From the NCBI GenBank assembly GCA_902616615.1, contig CACMTN010000004.1, positions 49,543-113,542 of the forward strand: 64,000 bases of DNA. Direction: 5' to 3'. The DNA is from an uncultured SAR116 cluster alpha proteobacterium (GTDB lineage: Bacteria > Pseudomonadota > Alphaproteobacteria > Puniceispirillales > Marisalimonadaceae). This document shows positions 1 through 10,890 of this stretch, one piece after another. The position numbers and the translations under genes were made by a program. Every line of letters begins with the position of its first letter. Positions within the stretch are counted from its first letter, which is position 1. Below the pieces are notes generated by a model. It was not told where the DNA came from, did not search any database, and saw only the letters and a list, made by a program, of their open reading frames with translations.

Positions 1-470
1 GAAAAAAATATTTCTGGAAACTCAATACTTCTAACAGCTAATTTAGATACGTCTTTTTGAGATAATTTTTTTGTAATTAAGATTTCTTTTGGATCATTTT
101 TTTTTCTAGATTTTATCTGATCATAAAAATTATTTAAATCTTTTTCATTTATATTTATAACAGTCAAAATTTTTCTTATTGTTTTATCTATGTTTGTATT
201 TTTATTGTATTTAAGTACTAATGAAAACCCATCCATATTCCCGGCTAGCAATCTCATTTTCCTATCTAAAATCCTTCCTCTTTCTGGTGCAATCATATCG
301 TAATTAAATTGATTTTCATCAGAGAGTTTTTCATACTTTCTATTCTCTATCATTTGTAAATCAAAAAATCTCCAACCTATTGCACCAACAACAATACCTT
401 TGAAAACAGATAATAAAAAGAATCTCTTTGTAATTTTTTTTTCAACATTTTTTTGACTTTTATTTTTCAT
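1..470 (-). CDS. mrdA: Penicillin-binding protein 2, N-terminal part (cut by window edge)
   Basis: About 156 N-terminal residues can be read on the minus strand from an ATG at 470; the frame stays open to base 1, so the gene continues outside the window. The product has a basic N-terminus, one membrane segment at about residues 16-33, then the class B PBP dimerisation-domain signature APERGRILDR and the start of the linker domain. PBP2 is the transpeptidase of the elongasome that crosslinks lateral-wall peptidoglycan. Its ATG overlaps the mreD stop by one base (TAATG), consistent with the common mreBCD-mrdA operon. The catalytic serine domain is not in view. It is absent from the ORF track because it is open-ended. 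Confidence 0.9.
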   Translation of the reverse strand, partial: MKNKSQKNVEKKITKRFFLLSVFKGIVVGAIGWRFFDLQMIENRKYEKLSDENQFNYDMIAPERGRILDRKMRLLAGNMDGFSLVLKYNKNTNIDKTIRKILTVININEKDLNNFYDQIKSRKKNDPKEILITKKLSQKDVSKLAVRSIEFPEIFF

Positions 471-997
471 TAATTAATTTTTATTAATTCTGTTACATAA
501 TTAAAAAAACTTATACTAATATTTACGATTGGGTAAAGTATTAATGTAACACCTACATGAAAGAAAATAGGACTTAGGTTAGGTACTGACATATTAATTA
601 TAATATTGAGAAAAAAAACAACGCTAAATGAAAAAACAAAAATCATGGTAAAAAATATCCATTTATCTTGGTTATTTTTGTTAATTTTCTCTAATATCAT
701 TACTTGTGTTAAATATTTAAATAAGAGAAGATAGATTAAGGTGATACCTAAATTATTTCCAATCATAATATCATGAAGTAAGCCTAAAAAACATAAAATA
801 CTATTACTAGGAATTATATTTAACCTAACAATAAATACATATATGATTATTAAAATTAAATTTGGAGTTGATATTGCGAAAATTGGAAATAAACTTAATG
901 ATGTTTGGAAATTTATTAAATAAAACAAAAATATAAAAAAAATTATATTTTTTGAAACTTTATATAAATTAAATAAAATATTATTATTTTTAATCAA
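470..997 (-). CDS. mreD: Rod shape-determining protein MreD
   Basis: 175-aa, very hydrophobic protein with about five predicted membrane segments, the size expected for MreD, the integral membrane partner of MreC in the elongasome. The family is poorly conserved, so the call rests on topology, length and position between mreC and mrdA. The start is TTG (995-997) and overlaps the mreC stop codon by 4 bases (TTGA), suggesting translational coupling. A good alternative start was not seen. Confidence 0.85.
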   Translation of the reverse strand: MIKNNNILFNLYKVSKNIIFFIFLFYLINFQTSLSLFPIFAISTPNLILIIIYVFIVRLNIIPSNSILCFLGLLHDIMIGNNLGITLIYLLLFKYLTQVMILEKINKNNQDKWIFFTMIFVFSFSVVFFLNIIINMSVPNLSPIFFHVGVTLILYPIVNISISFFNYVTELIKIN

Positions 998-1929
998 TCT
1001 TTTGAACTTTCAATAATTCTTTTCCCTCTTGAATTTAAGCCTTTGAGATAAATTGATGTTTCAGGTTTTTGCAATGGTGCAAAACCCTGAAAAGTTTTTG
1101 AATAGTTAGGTTGAGTGTTTTTGTTTGTAACAACAGAAACATAAGTAAGTCTCTGAAAATCAACAGTTGGCTTCACATAGAATTTACCAGAAAAACTTTT
1201 TACAATTTTACCAACATTTATCCCTGCAGGCAACCTACCTCCATGCCCAGATGTCTGGACAACCTCACCTTCAATTGGTTTAGCTTTAGACGATAAAAAT
1301 TTAATTTTTAACAAGTTTCCACTTTGTCCCTGTACAACTGCAGGCCAATTACTACTAGTTAAATATATCGGAATCATGGAGTTAATATCTATTATTAATA
1401 GAATTCTACTTGTTTTTAAACTAACATTTTGAACATATCCCACTAAACCAAGAGAAGATATAGCTGGTTGTCCAATCTTTATACCATAGTCTTTTCCTGC
1501 GTTTATTAAAACAGTGTTAGCAAAAATTCCACCAGGAGCTGTTATTGCTCTTCCTGTAACTATTTGACTTTTTTGTTTTGGCAAAACTTTGAGTAATTCT
1601 CTAAGTTCTAATAATTCAAGCTCTTGACTAGATGTTTTGCTATTAATGACTTTAAGCTTTCTAATTTCACTTTTTAGTCTAATGTTTTCTTCTCTCAAAG
1701 AACCAGCAGACTTTACATCCTCAAATACGCCAGCTATCTCTTTAACTGGTTTGTTTAATACATAAGTAACTGGAGCTAAAAAATCAGAAAGAAAGGCTTT
1801 AATATTCCTTACTGCTATAAGATCTAATTTTCCTAAAAAAACTAACGTGAGACACATTAATATCAAAATGAAATTAAAATTTTTTCCAGTTTTAAATAAT
1901 TTTATATTTGACGGTTTTCCTGAAACCAT
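994..1929 (-). CDS. mreC: Rod shape-determining protein MreC
   Basis: 311-aa protein with one N-terminal membrane segment (about residues 18-35), a coiled coil (about 70-115, rich in L, E and K) and the periplasmic beta-barrel domain typical of MreC, including VTGRAITAPGG and the GHGGRLPAGINVG stretch. MreC bridges cytoplasmic MreB and periplasmic PBP2 and controls elongasome activity. It lies 31 bp downstream of mreB and overlaps mreD. Length fits alphaproteobacterial MreC. The C-terminal tail after about residue 270 is polar and not recognised. Confidence 0.93.
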   Translation of the reverse strand: MVSGKPSNIKLFKTGKNFNFILILMCLTLVFLGKLDLIAVRNIKAFLSDFLAPVTYVLNKPVKEIAGVFEDVKSAGSLREENIRLKSEIRKLKVINSKTSSQELELLELRELLKVLPKQKSQIVTGRAITAPGGIFANTVLINAGKDYGIKIGQPAISSLGLVGYVQNVSLKTSRILLIIDINSMIPIYLTSSNWPAVVQGQSGNLLKIKFLSSKAKPIEGEVVQTSGHGGRLPAGINVGKIVKSFSGKFYVKPTVDFQRLTYVSVVTNKNTQPNYSKTFQGFAPLQKPETSIYLKGLNSRGKRIIESSKD

Positions 1930-1960
1930 CTTATCTCACTCGTTATTATTTTTTTCACTA

Positions 1961-3010
<1,050 letters not shown>

Positions 3011-3094
3011 CTAAAAGTCTTTGGTTCACCAACATCAGAAGATTTAGTTAAATCATATTTGAAGTAGTAGCTTAAATCAAAGAATTAATAAATA

Positions 3095-4114
<1,020 letters not shown>

Positions 4115-4181
4115 TTAAAACTCCTTGTATTTATAATAATTTATTATCTTAATTTCAGGTATGAGTTTATTAACAGGAATT

Positions 4182-4733
4182 TTATATTTGATCTAGTAGT
4201 TTTGTTTCTGTTTTATGACCTCTTGAGATTGCAGACACACCAGTCCTTGATATTTCTGTATCTCCTAGTGATCGCATTAAATCAATAAAAGCATCTAATT
4301 TGCTAGGTTTTCCAGTAAGTTCAAAAACAAAACTATATAATGTAACATCAAGTGTTCTAGCTCTAAAAGTCTCAGCTATTCTTAACGCCTCAACTCTATT
4401 AGCACCTTTAACAACAAGTTTGACTAGTGCAAGCTCACTTTTTATAAATGGGCCTTCCAATGTAAGATCCCTAACTATATGCACTGGAACTATTCTTAAT
4501 AATTGTGATTTTATTTGCTCAATCGTCATTGAATTCCCTCTTGTTACAAGAGATATTCTAGATAAATTTCGAATTTTATCTATTTCTGTGACGTTTAAGC
4601 TTTCTATATTATAACCCCTACCAGAGAAAAGTCCTATAACTCTAGCTAATGTACCTGGTTGATTATCAACAACTAAAGATAAAGTTCTTGAAGTTTCAAC
4701 CTCTTTAACTTCATTTTTTTGATATACAGACAT
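4182..4733 (-). CDS. ilvN: Acetolactate synthase, regulatory small subunit
   Basis: 183-aa protein with an N-terminal ACT domain (SLVVDNQPGTLARVIGLFSG, about residues 19-38) and the C-terminal ALS small-subunit domain. In this family the small subunit binds valine and activates or feedback-inhibits the catalytic subunit. It starts 10 bp after the ilvB stop, as expected for an ilvBN pair. Length is typical of the long ilvH/ilvN form. The protein binding partner is the product of the preceding gene. Confidence 0.96.
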   Translation of the reverse strand: MSVYQKNEVKEVETSRTLSLVVDNQPGTLARVIGLFSGRGYNIESLNVTEIDKIRNLSRISLVTRGNSMTIEQIKSQLLRIVPVHIVRDLTLEGPFIKSELALVKLVVKGANRVEALRIAETFRARTLDVTLYSFVFELTGKPSKLDAFIDLMRSLGDTEISRTGVSAISRGHKTETKLLDQI

Positions 4734-4743
4734 TCTAGCTAAC

Positions 4744-6522
4744 CTATACTAGAGCAAGACCTTGATTAGAAGTGTCTTTATTATTATCGTCAGAACTTAA
4801 AATCATCTCATTGTGTGCTGCACCTGACGGTATCATAGGAAAACAATTTTCCTCTTTTTCAACCCTAATATCTGCAATTACCGGTCCCTCAATATTTATC
4901 ATATCATCAATAGTGGTTTCTAAATTTTTAATATTATCCACTCTCAAACCAGTTATACCAAAAGATTCAGCAAGTTTTACAAAGTCTGGCAATGACGCTG
5001 TATAGCTTTCGCTGTATCTTGATCCATGGTTTAACTCTTGCCATTGTCTAACCATACCCATCCACTCATTATTTAAAATAAATATTTTAACAGGGAGTTT
5101 ATATTGAACTATTGTTGAAAGCTCTTGCATATTCATTAGAAAAGAAGCTTCTCCTGAAATGTCTATTACTAATGACTTAGGATGAGCAATTTGTACCCCA
5201 ACGGATGATGGTAATCCATAACCCATTGTGCCTAATCCACCAGAAGTCATCCAATGATTAGGCTTAGAGAAACCAAAATACTGTGCAGCCCACATTTGGT
5301 GTTGACCAACTTCTGTTGTTATGTACGTATCAAAATTTTTTGTTTTTTCATATAAAGATTTAATAGCTTGTTGTGGTTTTATATTTTTTCCAACTTGTTT
5401 GAAGCCAAGCGAATCTTTTTCTTTCCACTCATTTATTTGAGACCACCATTTTGTTTTAGATTTAATTTTATTTTGGTTGTGAAGATTTTTAACTTCTTGA
5501 ACTAACGCTGATAATACTATTTTGCAATCACCAATAATACCATAATCAACAGAAACAACTTTATTAATAGATGATTTATCAACATCAATATGAATTTTTT
5601 TAGAGTTAGGAGCGAAGGCATTTAATCTTCCTGTTACCCTATCATCAAAACGTGCACCTACATTTAGCATCACGTCACAATTATGCATTGCTAAGTTTGC
5701 TTCATATGTTCCATGCATACCTAACATTCCTAAAAAATTCTTGTTAGTATTTGGCACACAACCTAATCCCATAAGAGTAAGGGTTACTGGGCAGTCTAAT
5801 ATATTTACTAATTCGGTTAATAGTTTGGAGGCTTCAGGCCCAGAATTAATTACACCTCCACCACCATAAATAATTGGGCGTTCTGCCTGCAATAATAATG
5901 TTGCAATTTTATTAATTAAATCTTTATCTATATTAAAGAAATTATCTTTATGATGTTTTTCTATTTTAGTAATTTTATTTATATATTCAACATTTGAAAG
6001 TTGTATATCTTTTGGAAGATCAACAAGAACTGGTCCAGGCCTTCCTGAAGAAGCAATATCAAAAGATTTGTGAATAATCTCACATAATTTATTGGCATCT
6101 TTTACTAAGTAATTATGTTTTGTACATGGTCTTGAAATACCAGTAGTGTCAGCTTCTTGAAAAGCATCTGTACCAATTAAATGAGTGGGTACTTGTCCAC
6201 TAAGACAGACTATGGGGATAGAGTCCATTAATGCATCTGTCAATCCAGTAATTGCGTTAGTTGCACCCGGGCCAGAAGTTACTAGTACACATCCGACTTT
6301 ACCTGTTGATCTAGCATAACCTTCGGCTGCGTGAACGGCTGCTTGTTCATGTCTAACTAATATATGTTTAATTTTTTTATTCTCGAATAGAGCATCATAA
6401 AGAGGTAAAACAGCACCACCAGGATATCCAAATATTACTTCAACACCGTTTTCCACTAAGGCATTAATTACTGCTTCTGCTCCACTAATATTTTTAGCTT
6501 TCATTTTATTTATTACTTTCAA
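4744..6522 (-). CDS. ilvB: Acetolactate synthase, catalytic large subunit
   Basis: 592-aa ThDP- and FAD-dependent enzyme that condenses pyruvate with pyruvate or 2-ketobutyrate. The N-terminal PYR domain has FGYPGGAVLPLYDAL with the catalytic Glu in RHEQAAVHAAEGYA; the FAD-binding middle domain and C-terminal PP domain follow. The ThDP/Mg motif reads SGEASFLMN...ILNNEW, that is GEA where E. coli has GDG; this variant is, as far as I recall, common in alphaproteobacterial IlvB. The first ATG (6522) is very close to the predicted -10 box, so the ATG seven codons in (6504) may be the real start. Confidence 0.97.
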   Translation of the reverse strand: MKVINKMKAKNISGAEAVINALVENGVEVIFGYPGGAVLPLYDALFENKKIKHILVRHEQAAVHAAEGYARSTGKVGCVLVTSGPGATNAITGLTDALMDSIPIVCLSGQVPTHLIGTDAFQEADTTGISRPCTKHNYLVKDANKLCEIIHKSFDIASSGRPGPVLVDLPKDIQLSNVEYINKITKIEKHHKDNFFNIDKDLINKIATLLLQAERPIIYGGGGVINSGPEASKLLTELVNILDCPVTLTLMGLGCVPNTNKNFLGMLGMHGTYEANLAMHNCDVMLNVGARFDDRVTGRLNAFAPNSKKIHIDVDKSSINKVVSVDYGIIGDCKIVLSALVQEVKNLHNQNKIKSKTKWWSQINEWKEKDSLGFKQVGKNIKPQQAIKSLYEKTKNFDTYITTEVGQHQMWAAQYFGFSKPNHWMTSGGLGTMGYGLPSSVGVQIAHPKSLVIDISGEASFLMNMQELSTIVQYKLPVKIFILNNEWMGMVRQWQELNHGSRYSESYTASLPDFVKLAESFGITGLRVDNIKNLETTIDDMINIEGPVIADIRVEKEENCFPMIPSGAAHNEMILSSDDNNKDTSNQGLALV

Positions 6523-6533
6523 TTAAAAAATAT

Positions 6534-6562
6534 TAGTTACCAACAAAATTTTTGATCGTCAA
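6534..6562 (-). promoter_or_regulatory. Candidate sigma-70 type promoter of ilvBNC
   Basis: On the minus strand TTGACG (6557-6562) and TAACTA (6534-6539) are separated by 17 bp. The -35 matches consensus at 5 of 6 positions, the -10 at 4 of 6. A start about 7 bp downstream would leave an almost leaderless mRNA for the 6522 ATG or a ~20-nt leader for the 6504 ATG. This rests on sequence only, and in AT-rich DNA such matches are not rare. Confidence 0.4.
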
Positions 6563-6605
6563 CTTTTTAATATAAAATTATAAATATTTATCTTTTTGTG
6601 TAACT

Positions 6606-7532
6606 TTATTTCATATTTATGTATTTATACGGAATAAAATTATGTGAAAGCCATGTAATTTGTCTTTTAACATATCTTCTTGTGTCTCTCTTGCTAAGCT
6701 TAACAGCTTCTTCAAAAGTAATTTTATTATCCAAATAACTTAACAACCACCTTACACCAAGGCTTTTTGCAATCGGTAGTGATCTATCAATATTATTAAC
6801 ATGTAATTTTTTAACCTCATTAATTGCTCCTTTTTCAAGCATATTATCAAACCTTAAGTCGCATCTTTTATAAATTAACTTTCTTTCTAAATTTACTAAA
6901 AAACTATAAATGTTTTTATTAACTGCACCCTCCCTAGGCTTTTTATGCCAATAAGTGATATTTTTTTTAGTTTGAAGAAAAACAGCATATAATCTTAATA
7001 ATCTTTGTTTATCTTGATTTTTAGCAACAAATTCAGGGTCAATATTGAAATTTATTTCTTTAAAGTTATTTATCCCATTTTTTTTTAACAATAATAAACT
7101 TTTATTTTTATTTTCTTCTGAAAGCGTTGGAATTGGTGCCAAACCATTAATAGCTGCATTTAAATACAAACCTGATCCTCCTACTAGGATCGCTATTTTT
7201 TTTATTTTCTCAATTTTTTTTAATACTTTGTGTAATTGTTGCAACCAGTCAGCTACTGAATAGTTGATATGAGAATTAACATAGCCATATAATAAATGAG
7301 GAGCTTGATTCATATCTTCTACTGTTGGCCTAGCAGATAATAATTCTAGATCCTTGTAAACTTGGACAGAATCGGCGTTTATAAGTACTCCATCGATTTC
7401 TTTAGCTAATTTTATTGCTAGACTTGATTTGCCAACACAAGTAGGTCCTGCAATAATAATTAAATCATTTTTATAGTCATACCGATTTTTTATAAGATCA
7501 AAATATGCTGTAATATTCAATGAACTAGACAT
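6606..7532 (-). CDS. miaA: tRNA dimethylallyltransferase
   Basis: The enzyme adds a dimethylallyl group to A37 of tRNAs reading UNN codons. P-loop IIIAGPTCVGKSSLA (the usual GPTASGKS with CV) and the substrate motif NADSVQVYKDLELLSARPT are present; the C-terminus has the expected RYVKRQITW. The track ORF starts at 7592, but this would overlap divergent serB; the ATG at 7532 (MSSSLNIT) gives 308 aa, normal for MiaA, and leaves a 29-bp divergent spacer. The gene is monocistronic as far as can be seen, with no hfq next to it. Confidence 0.94.
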   Translation of the reverse strand: MSSSLNITAYFDLIKNRYDYKNDLIIIAGPTCVGKSSLAIKLAKEIDGVLINADSVQVYKDLELLSARPTVEDMNQAPHLLYGYVNSHINYSVADWLQQLHKVLKKIEKIKKIAILVGGSGLYLNAAINGLAPIPTLSEENKNKSLLLLKKNGINNFKEINFNIDPEFVAKNQDKQRLLRLYAVFLQTKKNITYWHKKPREGAVNKNIYSFLVNLERKLIYKRCDLRFDNMLEKGAINEVKKLHVNNIDRSLPIAKSLGVRWLLSYLDNKITFEEAVKLSKRDTRRYVKRQITWLSHNFIPYKYINMK

Positions 7533-7561
7533 AATTAACACTATAATATAATTAAATTCAT

Positions 7562-8476
7562 ATGAAAGACTACTTATTAATATCGAACACAACAGAGGAT
7601 AAAATTAAAGGAAACTTTCTTGATTTCATATCTTCACAAGTAGAAAATTATTTAAATAAAAAAATTAATTATAAAGAATTAAGTCCAGGTAAAGCATATG
7701 AGTGGGAATTAACTCCTAATAAATATAATGAAAAATTTAAAAATACAATTTTTGAATTAAAGAAAAATTATGATCTTGATTTTAACTTTATAAAATCATC
7801 TTCAAATAGAAAGAAAAAATTACTAGTTGCTGATATGGACAGTACTATTATAAAAGAGGAAAGTTTGGATGAACTTGCAAAACAAATTGGAAAAGAAAAA
7901 GAGATTAGCTTTATTACTAGTGAAGCCATGAATGGAAGAATAGAATTCAAAAAAGCTCTCATTGAAAGAGTGAATATTTTAAAAGGAAGACCTATAAGTA
8001 TTTTAGAAACCTTAAAACAAAATGTAAGTATAAATGATGGAGCAAAAGAATTAGTTAAAACAATGAACATGAATGGATCAATAACTGTTCTTGTTTCTGG
8101 AGGCTTCACATTTTTAACTGAGTATTTAAAAGAATTACTCGAGTTTAAATATACTCATGCTAATAGACTGCAAATTATTCAAAAAGAATTTCAAAAAAGC
8201 GAGATAACAGGCAAAATTGATGGTCCAATCTTGGATAAGAAAGCAAAACTTTATTACTTAAATAAATATATTAAGAAATATAAGCTAAATCATAACGATA
8301 CAATAAGTGTTGGTGATGGGGCAAATGATATTGAAATGATACAAAAAGCTAATCTAGGTGTAGCTTTTAATGGCAAACCAGCTTTAAACAAAGTTGCAAA
8401 CATACATTTTAATAACACTAATCTATTAGGTTTGTTATATGCACAAGGATATTCTGATAAAGACATAATAAAATAA
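7562..8476 (+). CDS. serB: Phosphoserine phosphatase
   Basis: 304-aa HAD-superfamily enzyme for the last step of serine synthesis. The nucleophile motif VADMDSTII sits near residue 94, the second motif is LVSGGFTFL, and the metal motif is VGDGANDIEMI; all catalytic residues are present. The N-terminal ~85 residues form the poorly conserved ACT-like region found in many SerB proteins. It is divergent from miaA across only 29 bp. TATAAT lies at 7542-7547, so the transcript is probably leaderless or nearly so. Confidence 0.95.
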   Translation: MKDYLLISNTTEDKIKGNFLDFISSQVENYLNKKINYKELSPGKAYEWELTPNKYNEKFKNTIFELKKNYDLDFNFIKSSSNRKKKLLVADMDSTIIKEESLDELAKQIGKEKEISFITSEAMNGRIEFKKALIERVNILKGRPISILETLKQNVSINDGAKELVKTMNMNGSITVLVSGGFTFLTEYLKELLEFKYTHANRLQIIQKEFQKSEITGKIDGPILDKKAKLYYLNKYIKKYKLNHNDTISVGDGANDIEMIQKANLGVAFNGKPALNKVANIHFNNTNLLGLLYAQGYSDKDIIK

Positions 8477-8483
8477 ATAAATA

Positions 8484-9923
8484 TTATTTTAATTCTAATG
8501 CAATGAACCTTGTACCATTATCAACTTTAACTAAAAGTAATAAAGCTTTTCTTTCCTGTTTAATAGCGTTTTTAATTGCTTCATCAATTACATCAAGGGA
8601 ATTGACTTCTACTTGACCAACTCTAATAATAACCATACCTGGACTTAGACCAGCATTTTGAGCTGAGCTGTCATTTTTAACAGCTGTAATCAAGACGCCA
8701 GTGTTAATATTTTTAAGTTTAAATTTAGATTTATTTTCTTCAGACAGTTCTTCTGCCGAAAAACCTAGTTTATCATATTCTTTAGATTTCACATTCTTTT
8801 TAGAAGTTTTACCAATTAGGTTTTCTTTTTCTGCTAACTCAAGTTCACCCAGTGTTACATTTAATGTTATTTCTTTTCCATTTCTTAAAATTACAAGCGG
8901 AACAGATTTTCCAACCGGGGTTCCAGCAACTACTCTAGGAAGTTCTTTCATATTTTTTATTTCAGTATTGTTAAATTTAATTATTACATCACCAGTTTTT
9001 ACACCAGCTTTTTCAGCAGGGCCACCTTCTGTGGCAGACGAAACTAAGGCTCCTCTGGCAGTTTTCATACCTAAACCTTCGGCAATTTCTTCAGAAATTT
9101 CTTGAATTAGAACACCAAGCCAACCTCTTTTTGTTCTTCCATACTGTTTAAGTTGATCAGTAACTTGTTTAGCTAAATTTGATGAAACTGCAAATCCAAT
9201 ACCTACTGAACCACCAGACTGAGAAAATATAGCCGTATTTATCCCAACAACATTTCCTTTCATATCAAATAATGGTCCACCAGAATTACCTCTATTTATG
9301 GATGCATCGGTTTGAATATAATCGTCATATGATCCAGATAAATTTCTTCCTCTAGCAGAAACAATACCTGCCGTAACTGTTCCACCAAAGCCAAAAGGAT
9401 TTCCGATTGCCATTACCCAGTCACCTACCCTAAGTTTATTAGAATTTCCAAATTTTACAGCTTTCAGTTTTATTTTTTTTGGATCAATCTTCAAAAGTGC
9501 AACGTCAGTTTTTGGATCTTTACCTACTACCGTAGCTTCAAATGAAGTATCATCAAATAAAATAACCATGATTTTTTCAGCATTGTCAATAACATGATTG
9601 TTAGTGATAATATAGCCTGTTTCGTCAATGATGAAACCTGAACCTAATGATTGTGCTCTTCTCTTTTTATTTCCAGGTTTGTCAAATTGTTTAAAAAAAT
9701 CCTCAAAAGGAGATCCAGGCGGAAAAGAAGGCATTTCTCTTGATTTTTGTTCAATAACTGTAGTTGTAGAGATATTGACAACGGAGGGACTTAATTTTTC
9801 AGCTAAATCAGCAAAGCTTTCTGGAACACCTTTTGCATTTGCAAGATCTATTGAACAAAACAAAATAAAAAAATTTAAAATAAAAGTGTGGTAATAAAAA
9901 TTTCTAAGTTTCATATATGACAT
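8484..9923 (-). CDS. Do-like periplasmic serine protease (DegP/HtrA family)
   Basis: 479-aa exported quality-control protease. An N-terminal signal peptide (about residues 1-30, ending SIDLANA) is followed by the trypsin-like domain with the triad His (TNNHVIDNA), Asp (KTDVALLKID) and Ser (NRGNSGGPLF), then two PDZ domains. In the family it degrades or refolds misfolded envelope proteins. It lies 94 bp downstream of hflC on the same strand; hflK-hflC-htrA is a frequent alphaproteobacterial order. Which paralogue (DegP, DegQ or MucD-like) cannot be decided from sequence alone. Confidence 0.95.
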   Translation of the reverse strand: MSYMKLRNFYYHTFILNFFILFCSIDLANAKGVPESFADLAEKLSPSVVNISTTTVIEQKSREMPSFPPGSPFEDFFKQFDKPGNKKRRAQSLGSGFIIDETGYIITNNHVIDNAEKIMVILFDDTSFEATVVGKDPKTDVALLKIDPKKIKLKAVKFGNSNKLRVGDWVMAIGNPFGFGGTVTAGIVSARGRNLSGSYDDYIQTDASINRGNSGGPLFDMKGNVVGINTAIFSQSGGSVGIGFAVSSNLAKQVTDQLKQYGRTKRGWLGVLIQEISEEIAEGLGMKTARGALVSSATEGGPAEKAGVKTGDVIIKFNNTEIKNMKELPRVVAGTPVGKSVPLVILRNGKEITLNVTLGELELAEKENLIGKTSKKNVKSKEYDKLGFSAEELSEENKSKFKLKNINTGVLITAVKNDSSAQNAGLSPGMVIIRVGQVEVNSLDVIDEAIKNAIKQERKALLLLVKVDNGTRFIALELK

Positions 9924-10017
9924 GTAATCACCATTAAATTTTGTTTAAAAAATGTACAAAATAAGCTAAATTAAGGTTAAATTAAGCAATTATTTTGTTA
10001 GTTTTGAGGCAATATAA

Positions 10018-10890
10018 TTATTTTTTTCCGTCCTGCTTACCAAAAAAACTAAAAAAATCACTATCTGGGCTCAGTAACATTGTCGTTCCGTCATCTGCAA
10101 ATGTATTTTCATAAGCTAACATAGACCTATAAAATTTGAAAAAATTTTCATCTTGCCCAAATGCATCAGAATAAATCTTAATTGCTTGGGCATCTCCATT
10201 ACCCCTTAAAGCTTCTGCTTTCCTTTTACTCTCTGCGACAAGCACTACTTTTTGTTTTTCTGCATCTGCACGAATTTTTTGAGCCTCTTCCGCACCTTCG
10301 GCTCTGAATTCTTTAGCCTCTTGCTCTCTTTCAGTTTTCATTCTGTTAAAAATATTTTGGCTAGTTGCTTCTGGGTAATCCGCCCTTCTAATACGGACAT
10401 CGACAATTTCCATACCTAATTTTTTGATAGTTGAATTAACCTCATCTCCAATATCTTCTACAATTTTTGTCCTAGAGTCTGACAGAATTGCAGTAAGTTC
10501 AAACTTTCCGAACACTCTTCTAACAGAAGAATCAATAATCGACTCCAAACGTTGGCGGGCACCAAATTCATTTCTTACTGTCTGATAAAATAATAAAGGA
10601 TCAGTTATTCTAAATCTTGAATAAGTGTCAACCTCAAGTCTTTTTTGGTCTGCAAGTATAACTTCTTCTGAGTCCTGGGAAACTAGAGATAGTACCCTTT
10701 TTTCAAAGTAAGTAACTTCTTGAATGAAAGGGATTTTAAAGTTCAAACCTGGTTTATTGACAAGTCTTTTAGGCTCACCAAATTGAAGAACTAGAGCTTG
10801 TTGAGTTTGATCAACGGTAAAAAAGGAACTTAAGATACCAAATAGAATTGCGAAAAAACCTAATCCTAATATTATTTTAGATGAAGACAT
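10018..10890 (-). CDS. hflC: HflC, SPFH-domain modulator of FtsH
   Basis: 290-aa inner-membrane protein with one N-terminal membrane segment (about residues 6-24, type II topology) followed by an SPFH/prohibitin domain and an Ala/Glu-rich helix (EAKEFRAEGAEEAQKIRADAE). Together with HflK it forms the periplasmic-facing HflKC cage that controls the FtsH protease. The ATG overlaps the hflK stop by one base (TAATG). The C-terminus ends in DSDFFSFF, close to the usual HflC end. Confidence 0.96.
   Translation of the reverse strand: MSSSKIILGLGFFAILFGILSSFFTVDQTQQALVLQFGEPKRLVNKPGLNFKIPFIQEVTYFEKRVLSLVSQDSEEVILADQKRLEVDTYSRFRITDPLLFYQTVRNEFGARQRLESIIDSSVRRVFGKFELTAILSDSRTKIVEDIGDEVNSTIKKLGMEIVDVRIRRADYPEATSQNIFNRMKTEREQEAKEFRAEGAEEAQKIRADAEKQKVVLVAESKRKAEALRGNGDAQAIKIYSDAFGQDENFFKFYRSMLAYENTFADDGTTMLLSPDSDFFSFFGKQDGKK

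Noticed and set aside
4744-6522. GEA in place of GDG in the IlvB thiamine-diphosphate motif
   Set aside because: A conservative Asp-to-Glu change that I recall as usual in alphaproteobacterial IlvB; the rest of the active site is intact, so not a sign of inactivation.
9924-10017. TTAA-N7-TTAA, a CtrA-like box, upstream of the Do-like protease
   Set aside because: In DNA this AT-rich the pattern is expected by chance, and no second box or ctrA gene supports it.
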